Part shown: one piece after another, positions 6,708 to 13,387 of the stretch | How the letters are laid out: the number at the start of each line of letters is the position of its first letter | How positions within the stretch are numbered: the stretch's first letter is position 1 | From: an uncultured Lachnospiraceae bacterium | GTDB taxonomy: Bacteria > Bacillota > Clostridia > Lachnospirales > Lachnospiraceae | Assembly: GCA_902803245.1 (NCBI GenBank) | Contig: CADCPJ010000213.1 | Span: forward strand, 1-19,647 | DNA length: 19,647 nucleotides | Direction of reading: 5' to 3' | Notes under the pieces: model-generated | Databases searched by the model: none | Seen by the model: the letters and a program-made list of their open reading frames with translations, nothing else | Told to the model about the DNA's origin: nothing | Position numbers and translations under genes: made by a program

Positions 6708-8159
6708 ATGTATGATGTCGTAATCATCGGTGCGGGTATCACAGGCTGTTCCGTGGCCCGCTTCCTGTCGAGGTACAGCGGCAGGTTCTGCGTCATGGAG
6801 AGGTCCGAGGATGTCTGTACGGGTACATCCAAGGCCAACTCCGCGATTATTCACGCGGGCTTTGACGCCGCGCACGGGTCGCTCATGGCGAAGTACAATC
6901 TGATCGGCAACAGGATGTATCCGGAGCTCGCTAAAGAGCTGGATTTTGACTACAGGAACAACGGGTCGCTGGTCCTTGCTCTTGATGAGGATGACATCCC
7001 GAAGCTGGAAGCTCTGAAGGAAAATGGAGAGAAGAACGGCGTCGAGGGCCTGGAGATCATCGGGCGGGAGAGGCTGAAGGAGCTGGAGCCGAGCGTCGGG
7101 CACGTGCCGGTGGCCGCCCTCTATGCGCCGACTGCGGGAATTGTCTGCCCGTTCGGAGCTACGGTCGCATTTGCCGAGAATGCTTTTACAAATGGTGTGG
7201 AATTCCGCTTCAACACGGAAGTGAAAGCCCTCATCCCCGCGAAGGATGAGGAGGGGAAGAACTGCTGGGTCGTCCAGACAGCGGACGGCAGCGTCCGCAC
7301 GAGGGCAGTCGTCAACGCGGCCGGCGTCTATGCCGACATCCTTCACAACATGGTCTCGGCAAATAAGATCCGGATCATCCCGAGGAAGGGAGACTACCTC
7401 CTTCTGGACCGGAGAACGGGCGGATACGTGCAGCACACGGTCTTCCAGGTCCCGGGCAAGTTCGGAAAAGGCGTCCTCGTCTCGCCGACCGTCCACGGCA
7501 ACACGATTGTCGGGCCGACGGCGGAGGACATCGACGACAAGGAGGGAAATGACACGACCTCCGAGGGCTTCGACGATCTGATGGAGAAGGCCGGCCTTGC
7601 ATTTGACGACCTGCCGCTAAGAGACGTAATCACGAGCTTTGCCGGACTCAGGGCACACGAGGCGAGACACGACTTCATCCTCGGCGAGGTGGAGGACGCG
7701 CCGGGATTCTTCGACTGCGCAGGCATCGAGTCCCCGGGCCTCACGGCTGCCCCGGCCATCGGGAAGGAGATCTCCGATGAGCTCATGAAGAGCCTCGGAT
7801 TAAAGGAGAACCCGGACTTCGTCGGAACCCGGAAGGGCTTTATCGATGCGAAAAGACTTCCGCTCGATGAACTGGCGGAGCTCATCCGGAAGAGACCGGA
7901 GTACGGCCGCATCGTCTGCCGGTGCGAGCAGGTCAGCGAGGGCGCGATCCTCGACGCGATCCGCCGCCCGCTCGGCGCGAGGAGCCTCGACGGCGTGAAG
8001 CGCCGCGTGCGTGCGGGCATGGGGAGATGCCAGTCGGGATTTTGCTCACCGAGGATCATGGACATCCTCGCCGAGGAGTGGGGAGTGGACGTCGCGGATA
8101 TCACCAAGTCCGGCGGACACTCGGAGGTGATCGTCGGGCTCGTGAAGGACAGGATCTGA
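6708..8159 (+). CDS. glpA: GlpA-like FAD-dependent glycerol-3-phosphate dehydrogenase with C-terminal [2Fe-2S] (BFD-like) domain
   Basis: The likely role is oxidation of glycerol-3-phosphate to dihydroxyacetone phosphate. The 483-residue product has an N-terminal FAD Rossmann motif (GAGITG, 8-13) in a DAO-type fold. Its C-terminus has four cysteines, C404, C406, C441 and C446, in the CxC...CxxxxC arrangement of BFD-like [2Fe-2S] domains (GMGRCQSGFC). AGGAGGG lies at 6691-6697. I chose the ATG at 6708, about 10 nt downstream, over an in-frame ATG at 6699 that would touch the ribosome site. It follows glpK by 35 bp. The combination with a pyridine-nucleotide oxidoreductase and a DUF1667 protein is a recurrent operon, for example Thermotoga maritima TM1432-TM1434. 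The substrate is inferred from the family and from glpK, and the glpA symbol is by similarity. Confidence 0.86.
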   Translation: MYDVVIIGAGITGCSVARFLSRYSGRFCVMERSEDVCTGTSKANSAIIHAGFDAAHGSLMAKYNLIGNRMYPELAKELDFDYRNNGSLVLALDEDDIPKLEALKENGEKNGVEGLEIIGRERLKELEPSVGHVPVAALYAPTAGIVCPFGATVAFAENAFTNGVEFRFNTEVKALIPAKDEEGKNCWVVQTADGSVRTRAVVNAAGVYADILHNMVSANKIRIIPRKGDYLLLDRRTGGYVQHTVFQVPGKFGKGVLVSPTVHGNTIVGPTAEDIDDKEGNDTTSEGFDDLMEKAGLAFDDLPLRDVITSFAGLRAHEARHDFILGEVEDAPGFFDCAGIESPGLTAAPAIGKEISDELMKSLGLKENPDFVGTRKGFIDAKRLPLDELAELIRKRPEYGRIVCRCEQVSEGAILDAIRRPLGARSLDGVKRRVRAGMGRCQSGFCSPRIMDILAEEWGVDVADITKSGGHSEVIVGLVKDRI

Positions 8160-8178
8160 AAAAGTGAGGGGTGAGAAT

Positions 8179-9477
8179 ATGGAGAGAACGGCATACAATC
8201 TGATTATCATCGGAGGCGGTCCGGCGGGTCTTTCCGCAGCGGTTGCCGCCTATGACGCCGGGGAGAGAAGCATCCTCATACTTGAGCGGGATACGAGGCT
8301 TGGCGGAATCCTGAACCAGTGCATTCACAACGGCTTCGGCCTGCACACCTTTCAGGAGGAGCTGACGGGTCCGGAGTACGCCCAGAGATATATCGACAAG
8401 GTGATCGAGCGCGGGATCGAGTACAAGCTGGACACCATGGTGATGTCCCTCATACAGACTGAGGACGGGCTGAAGGAGATCATGGCCGTCAGCGAGAAGG
8501 AGGGCCTGATGCTTCTTAGCGCCAAGGCTGTCGTGCTCGGCATGGGGTGCCGCGAGAGGAGCCGCGGGGCCCTCAATATACCGGGCTTCCGCCCGGCCGG
8601 AGTGTTCTCCGCCGGAACGGCGCAGCGCCTCGTCAACATAGAGGGATACCTGCCCGGGAGGCGCGTCGTCATCCTCGGTTCCGGGGACATCGGCCTCATC
8701 ATGGCCCGCCGCATGACGCTCGAGGGCGCGAAGGTCCTGGTCTGCGCGGAGCTCATGCCCTATTCCGGAGGCTTAAAGAGAAATATCGTGCAGTGTCTGG
8801 ACGACTTCGGCATACCGCTGAAGCTCTCCCACACGGTCGTCCGCATCGAGGGCAAGGAGAGAGTGGAGGGCGTCGTCATCGCGGAGGTCGGACCGGACAG
8901 GAAGCCGATCCCCGGCACGGAGTAGCACTACGACTGCGACACGCTGCTCCTGTCCGTGGGTCTTCTTCCCGAAAATGAGCTGACGATCGGCCTCGGCGCG
9001 GACATGAGCCGCATCACGAACGGCCCTGTTGTAAATGAATCCCTTGAGACCTCTGTCCCGGGAGTCTTCGCGGCGGGCAATGTCCTCCACGTCCATGACC
9101 TCGTGGACTACGTGAGCGAGGAGGCGGCACTCGCCGGGGAGAGCGCCGCGCGATACATCCGGGAGGCTGATGCGGCCGGCCGTGCGAAGGAGAGTGCCGC
9201 GAGGATCCCCATCGGGTTTGACGGCGGGATCCGCTACACGGTGCCCTCGTCTATCGCCCCTGAGAAGGTGGGAAAATACCTGAAGATCCGCTTCCGCGTG
9301 GGGGGCGTGATGCAGAACCGCAAGGTCGTTCTCTATCTGGACGGAGAGCCCGCCCTCTCCAAAAAGCGCCGCGTGATGGCCCCGGGAGAGATGGAGGAGA
9401 TCGTACTGACAGAGAAGCTTCTGAAGCAGCACGAGGACCTTGAGAAGATTGAGATCAAAGTGGAGGAGGATGCGTGA
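8179..9477 (+). pseudogene. FAD/NAD(P)-dependent oxidoreductase of the glycerol operon, interrupted by an in-frame TAG
   Basis: The full frame would encode about 432 residues, but codon 249 (8923-8925) is TAG. The first 248 codons carry the FAD motif GGGPAG (12-17), RLGGILNQCIHNGFG, GMGCRERSRG and the NAD-binding motif GSGDIG (167-172). After the stop the same frame continues without any shift: HYDCDTLLLSVGLLPENEL, then the second FAD motif GVFAAGNVLHVHDLVDYVS and a normal C-terminus. One base change from GAG, AAG or CAG explains the stop. The GTG at 8956 has no ribosome site, so the second part is unlikely to be made alone. ATG 8179 has GAGGGGTG upstream. The gene's TGA overlaps the next ATG. 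Its family works with GlpA-like and DUF1667 partners. It could be a recent nonsense mutation, a sequencing error or readthrough. Confidence 0.88.
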
Positions 9478-9845
9478 TGGAGACGAAGAATCTGACCTGT
9501 ATCGGCTGCCCTCTGGGCTGCCAGATCGAAGTCATGATGGACGAAAGTGGAGAGATCGCCCTCATCACGGGCAATACCTGCCAGCGGGGCGAAAAATATG
9601 CCCGCAAGGAAGTCACTTCCCCCACGAGGATTGTGACCAGCTCCGTCCGCGTGTACGGAAGCAAGAGCGGGGAGCGCACCGTCCCCTTGAAGACGGCGTC
9701 CGACATTCCGAAGGGAAAGATCATGGAAGTGATCCGCGACCTTCGCGGCGTCTCCGTCCCCTGTCCGGTGCACATCGGCGACGTCCTGATGAAGGATATC
9801 GCCGGAACCGGCGTGGACGTCATCGCCACGAAAAATGTGGAGTAA
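9477..9845 (+). CDS. DUF1667 family protein with conserved CxxC cysteines (COG3862)
   Basis: This 122-residue soluble protein begins METKNLTCIGCPLGCQIEV. It has C8, C11, C15 and C35 followed by a PCPVHIGD segment (C96), the pattern of the COG3862/DUF1667 family. The cysteines may bind a metal or an iron-sulfur cluster. The biochemical role is not established, but the family accompanies GlpA-like and FAD/NAD oxidoreductase genes and is thought to be part of the same redox complex. The ATG overlaps the TGA of the preceding frame (TGATG), and GGAGGAGG lies about 8 nt upstream, which suggests translational coupling. The early TAG in the upstream gene could therefore lower its expression. An in-frame GTG one codon earlier is less likely. 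Confidence 0.85.
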   Translation: METKNLTCIGCPLGCQIEVMMDESGEIALITGNTCQRGEKYARKEVTSPTRIVTSSVRVYGSKSGERTVPLKTASDIPKGKIMEVIRDLRGVSVPCPVHIGDVLMKDIAGTGVDVIATKNVE

Positions 9846-9848
9846 AAC

Positions 9849-9877
9849 GTGACATTGGGGACAGTCCCCATTGTCAC
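9849..9877. repeat. REP-like 29-bp near-perfect palindrome after the glycerol operon
   Basis: The palindrome begins three bases after the DUF1667 stop. The arms GTGACATTGGGGAC and GTCCCCATTGTCAC meet at a single central base with one internal mismatch pair. There is no T-tract, so it is not a standard terminator, though the hairpin could protect the mRNA 3' end. Its form and intergenic placement resemble REP elements mobilised by RAYT transposases; that link is inference. Confidence 0.7.
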
Positions 9878-9919
9878 AACTTATGTCAACTCGCCGGGCA
9901 GCTTGCCAATTGCGGACGT

Positions 9920-9942
9920 GTGACAATGGAGGACTGTCTGCC
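9920..9942 (+). repeat. degenerate half-copy of the REP-like palindrome
   Basis: GTGACAATGGAGGACTGTC and the following bases match one strand of the 9849-9877 palindrome apart from one inserted base and a C-to-T change near the end. Lying 42 bp beyond the full copy, it suggests a paired arrangement like that of bacterial interspersed mosaic elements. Confidence 0.55.
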
Positions 9943-9973
9943 TGCGGCCTGCAGCTGACGGCAGACATCAGAA

Positions 9974-10125
9974 CGGAACAGCCACAAAGGCAATGGAAAT
10001 ATCTCAAAGGCAGCGGAACAGCCCCAAAGGCAATGGAAACATCTCAAAGGCCGGAACAGCCCCAAAGGCAATGGAAACATCTTAAAGACATCGGAACTGC
10101 CTTAAAGTCAATGGAAAAATCAGAG
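9974..10125. repeat. array B: four degenerate 38-40-bp tandem repeats before lepA
   Basis: Units start at 9974, 10014, 10052 and 10092. Each reads CGGAACAGCCCCAAAGGCAA then TGGAAACATCTCAAAGGCAG, and the two halves are themselves related (GGAA at the start, CAAAGGCA at the end), so the basic period is 20 bp. The last unit is the most diverged. Unit lengths are not multiples of three and no coding pattern holds. The array ends 18 bases before the lepA ATG. With the REP-like copies it fills most of the 9846-10143 spacer, where I see no convincing promoter. Confidence 0.85.
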
Positions 10126-10143
10126 TAAGAAAGAACAGGATAT

Positions 10144-11949
10144 ATGGATCAGAGCAAAATCAGAAACTTCTGCATCATCGCCCACATCGACCACGGAAAG
10201 AGCACGCTGGCAGACCGGATCATCGAACAGACCGGCCTCCTGACGGAGCGCGAGATGCAGGACCAGGTACTTGACAATATGGAACTGGAGCGGGAGAGGG
10301 GCATCACGATCAAGGCACAGACAGTCCGCACCGTCTACCGCGCGGACGACGGGGAGGAGTATGTCTTCAACCTGATCGACACCCCCGGACACGTCGACTT
10401 CAACTACGAGGTGTCGCGGTCCCTCGCGGCATGCGACGGAGCCGTGCTCGTGGTCGACTCCACTCAGGGAGTCGAGGCGCAGACCCTCGGAAACGTCTAT
10501 CTGGCCCTCGACCACGACCTGGAGATCCTTCCTGTCATCAACAAGGTGGACCTTCCCAGCGCCCAGCCAGACGAGGTGGCGCAGGAGATCGAGGACGTGA
10601 TCGGCCTCGAGGCCATGGACTGCCCGCGGATCTCCGCGAAGACGGGCCTCAACGTCCACGAAGTCCTCGAGTCCATCGTCCACAAGCTTCCCGCCCCGAC
10701 GGGGGATCCGGACAAGCCGCTCAAGGCGCTGATCTTCGACTCCCTCTATGACAGCTACCGGGGAGTCATCGTGTTCATGAGGGTCTTCGACGGCTCCGTG
10801 AGGCGCGGCTCCCGCATCCGCATGATGGCGACGGGAGCGGTCTTTGAGGTGACGGAGGTCGGGACCTTCGGCGCGGGCAAGTTCATTCCCGCGGATGAGC
10901 TGACGGCCGGCATGGTCGGCTATCTCGAGGCGAGCATCAAGGATATGAAAATGACCCGGGTCGGCGACACGGTGACCGACGCGGACACTCCGTGCGCGGA
11001 GGCGCTCCCCGGATACAAGGAGCCCCAGCCCATGGTGTACTGCGGCATCTATCCTGCGGAGACTCCCCGCTACCCGGACCTCCGGGATGCCCTCGAGAAG
11101 CTTCAGTTAAATGATGCCGCCCTCCAGTACGAGCCGGAGACCTCCCAGGCCCTCGGCTTCGGCTTCCGCTGCGGCTTCCTGGGCCTTCTGCATCTCGACG
11201 TCATCACCCAGAGGCTCGAGAGGGAGTACGATCTCGACCTCATCACGACGGCGCCGAGCGTCATTTACAAGATCTATAAGACGGACGGGACCGTCCTCGA
11301 CATCACGAATCCGACCAATATGCCGGATCCCTCCGAGATCGAGCACATGGAGGAGCCCATGGTGAAGGCGGAGATCATGGTGACGACGGAGTATATCGGC
11401 TCCATCATGACCCTGTGCCAGGAGAGGCGCGGGGTCTACGAGGAGACCGAATACATCGAGACCACAAGGGCCGTCCTCCGGTACAAGATGCCCCTCAATG
11501 AGATCATCTACGACTTCTTCGACGCGCTGAAGAGCCGCTCCAGGGGCTATGCTTCATTTGACTACGAGTTCTTCGGCTATGAGCGGAGCGAACTCACAAG
11601 GCTCGACATCCTCGTGAACCATGAGCCCGTAGACGCGCTCTCCTTCATCGTCTATGCCCCGAATGCCTACAAGAGGGGCTCCCAGATGTGCGAGAGACTG
11701 AAAAAAGAGATCCCGCGGCAGCTCTTCGACATCCCGATCCAGGCGGCCATCGGCTCCAAGATCATTGCGAGGGAGACCGTGCGGCAGCTCAGAAAGGACG
11801 TCCTCGCCAAGTGCTACGGCGGAGACATTTCCAGAAAGAGGAAGCTCCTCGAGAAGCAGAAGGAAGGAAAGAAGAAGATGCGGGAGATCGGCAATGTCGA
11901 AGTTCCGAAGGAGGCCTTCCTGAACGTCCTTAAGCTGGATGAGGAGTGA
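10144..11949 (+). CDS. lepA: elongation factor 4 (LepA), translational GTPase
   Basis: LepA is a ribosome-associated GTPase that resembles EF-G and acts in translation or subunit assembly. The 601-residue length is typical. The GTPase motifs are in place: G1 AHIDHGKST (13-21), the RGITIKAQ switch region, G3 DTPGHVDF (79-86) and G4 NKVD (133-136). They are followed by EF-G-like domains and the LepA-specific C-terminal domain, with [12 protein letters not shown] and a basic end rich in KRK and KEGKKKM. The ATG has AGGA a few bases upstream, and array B lies directly before it. hemW follows after 36 bp, as in many Firmicutes, suggesting one transcript. Confidence 0.97.
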   Translation: MDQSKIRNFCIIAHIDHGKSTLADRIIEQTGLLTEREMQDQVLDNMELERERGITIKAQTVRTVYRADDGEEYVFNLIDTPGHVDFNYEVSRSLAACDGAVLVVDSTQGVEAQTLGNVYLALDHDLEILPVINKVDLPSAQPDEVAQEIEDVIGLEAMDCPRISAKTGLNVHEVLESIVHKLPAPTGDPDKPLKALIFDSLYDSYRGVIVFMRVFDGSVRRGSRIRMMATGAVFEVTEVGTFGAGKFIPADELTAGMVGYLEASIKDMKMTRVGDTVTDADTPCAEALPGYKEPQPMVYCGIYPAETPRYPDLRDALEKLQLNDAALQYEPETSQALGFGFRCGFLGLLHLDVITQRLEREYDLDLITTAPSVIYKIYKTDGTVLDITNPTNMPDPSEIEHMEEPMVKAEIMVTTEYIGSIMTLCQERRGVYEETEYIETTRAVLRYKMPLNEIIYDFFDALKSRSRGYASFDYEFFGYERSELTRLDILVNHEPVDALSFIVYAPNAYKRGSQMCERLKKEIPRQLFDIPIQAAIGSKIIARETVRQLRKDVLAKCYGGDISRKRKLLEKQKEGKKKMREIGNVEVPKEAFLNVLKLDEE

Positions 11950-11985
11950 GCCGGAAGTATCTATAAGAACAGGATTCGGCAAAGT

Positions 11986-13122
11986 ATGAGTGATATTGGA
12001 TTATACCTGCATTTCCCGTTCTGTGTGAGGAAATGCGCCTATTGCGATTTTCTGTCCTTCCCAGCCACAGAGGAAGTGAAGCGCATCTATGCAGCCGCGC
12101 TGATCCGTGAGATCCGCGGCTATGCGCGCGCTGCGAAGGGCCATACCGTCAGCACCGTGTTCCTTGGCGGCGGGACTCCTTCCATCATGCCCGCGAGGCA
12201 GATGAAGGCCATCTTCCAGGCACTCTACGACAGCTTCGAGATCCTGCCGGGCGCCGAGATCACTATGGAAATGAACCCCGGCACGGTGAATGAGTCGAAC
12301 CTCACGTTTGTCTTTGACCATGTAAACCGGGTGAGCCTCGGCGCCCAGTCCGGAAATGACGCGGAGCTTCTTGCCCTCGGGCGCATCCACACGCGGCGCG
12401 ACGTGGAGCGGAGCGTGCAGCTCTTAAAGGACAGCGGGGTGAAGAACCTGAACCTGGACCTCATGCTTGGAATTCCGGGGCAGACGGCTGAGGAATGGCG
12501 CTCGACCCTTCGGTGGGCGATCGACTTAAAACCTGAGCACATCAGCGCATACAGCCTCCAGGTGGAGGACGGCACGGAGTTCCGGCGCCTTCAGAAGGCG
12601 GGAAAGCTGCATCTGCCGGATGAGGACACGGAGCGGGAGATGGCGGCCCTCACTGTGGAGATGCTTGAGGGGTCAGGATACAGGCAGTATGAGTTTTCGA
12701 ACTATGCCAAAGAGGGCTTTCTGTGCAGGCACAATGTGCGGTACTGGAAGCGGGGAGACTATCTTGGCCTCGGGCTTGGGGCTTCCTCCCTCTTCGAAGG
12801 CAGCCGCTGGCACAACACGAGAAATCTGGAGCACTATTTCGAGCACAGCTCGGACCCCGGGCAGATCGTCCGCGAGATGGAGCAGCTGGACAGGCGGACG
12901 GAGATCGAAGAGGCGATGTTCCTCGGCCTTCGCATGAGCGAAGGCATAGAGGATGCAGAGTTTGAGGCCCGTTACGGCCTGTCTGTCTTCTCCCTCTACG
13001 GGGAGATCATAGAGCGGCAGATCGCGGAAGGCGTGCTCCTCAGGGAGGGAAACCGGATCTTTTTAAGTCCGCGGGGGATCGAGGTCAGCAACGTGGTGCT
13101 GGCGGATTACCTTCTGGACTAG
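11986..13122 (+). CDS. hemW: radical SAM heme chaperone HemW
   Basis: HemW is a heme-binding radical SAM protein related to coproporphyrinogen III oxidase HemN. It is thought to deliver heme rather than decarboxylate coproporphyrinogen. The 378-residue product carries the CxxxCxxC cluster motif as C13, C17 and C20 (FCVRKCAYCDF), then VFLGGGTPSIM and EMNPGTV. The HNxxYW motif (249-254) distinguishes HemW from HemN. The ribosome site is weak, consistent with coupling to lepA. It ends with TAG, showing that TAG serves as a stop codon in this stretch. In Bacillus hrcA-grpE-dnaK follows; here that block is absent and uvrA comes next. Confidence 0.94.
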   Translation: MSDIGLYLHFPFCVRKCAYCDFLSFPATEEVKRIYAAALIREIRGYARAAKGHTVSTVFLGGGTPSIMPARQMKAIFQALYDSFEILPGAEITMEMNPGTVNESNLTFVFDHVNRVSLGAQSGNDAELLALGRIHTRRDVERSVQLLKDSGVKNLNLDLMLGIPGQTAEEWRSTLRWAIDLKPEHISAYSLQVEDGTEFRRLQKAGKLHLPDEDTEREMAALTVEMLEGSGYRQYEFSNYAKEGFLCRHNVRYWKRGDYLGLGLGASSLFEGSRWHNTRNLEHYFEHSSDPGQIVREMEQLDRRTEIEEAMFLGLRMSEGIEDAEFEARYGLSVFSLYGEIIERQIAEGVLLREGNRIFLSPRGIEVSNVVLADYLLD

Positions 13123-13144
13123 CTTCCGCAGCCCGGCTTCTGAA

Positions 13145-13190
13145 GGGACGCAAAGCGTCCCAAGGGTGCTGTGGGTGCGGAACAGCCGCA
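13145..13190 (+). other. two short perfect hairpins after hemW
   Basis: GGGACGC (13145-13151) and GCGTCCC (13155-13161) enclose an AAA loop. TGCGG (13176-13180) and CCGCA (13186-13190) enclose AACAG. Neither has a T-tract, so intrinsic termination is doubtful, although the first could protect the 3' end. The second contains CGGAACAGCC, the opening of the array B unit before lepA. Confidence 0.5.
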
Positions 13191-13199
13191 AAGCATGTG

Positions 13200-13387
13200 T
13201 GAAAGGGATGCGAACCCGACTGCAAAAAACTGTACTGAAGAAATACAGACCCGACTGCAAAAATCTTTACTGAAGGAATACAGCCCCGACTGCAAAACAT
13301 GTGCTGAAGGAATACAAACCAGATTACAAAAAACAACTGTCAAAGGACTGCAAATCCGATTGCAAAATATATGAGGAAATACAAGAA
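13200..13387. repeat. array C: about five and a half degenerate 34-36-bp tandem repeats before uvrA
   Basis: Units start at about 13200, 13236, 13271, 13305 and 13340, with a partial unit from 13372. The shared pattern is TGAAGGAATACAGACCCGAC followed by TGCAAAA and a variable end. Lengths of 36, 35, 34, 35 and about 32 bp rule out a conserved reading frame. Each well-preserved unit contains AAGGA, and the decayed last unit supplies the GAGGAA that precedes the probable uvrA start. No promoter or LexA-type SOS box is visible in the 13123-13387 spacer. Confidence 0.85.

Noticed and set aside
8926..9477. Second half of the interrupted oxidoreductase as an independent gene
   Set aside because: The only early start (GTG 8956) has no ribosome site, and the protein would begin in the middle of a beta strand. 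It is better read as the remainder of one broken gene.
9871..10128. 85-codon reading frame across array B
   Set aside because: Repeat units of 38-40 bp shift the frame from unit to unit, so no peptide repeat is conserved. There is no ribosome site, and the frame begins in the REP-like palindrome.
9846..10143. CIRCE element or riboswitch before lepA
   Set aside because: No TTAGCACTC/GAGTGCTAA pair and no recognisable riboswitch core are present; the spacer is explained by the REP-like copies and array B.
13301..13387. N-terminal extension of UvrA into array C
   Set aside because: The extension is translated repeat DNA with no match to UvrA N-termini. A GTG and an ATG with ribosome sites lie downstream.
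13123..13387. LexA-type SOS box before uvrA
   Set aside because: No CGAAC-N4-GTTCG-like palindrome is present. ACATGT at 13297-13302 is too short and lacks the outer bases.
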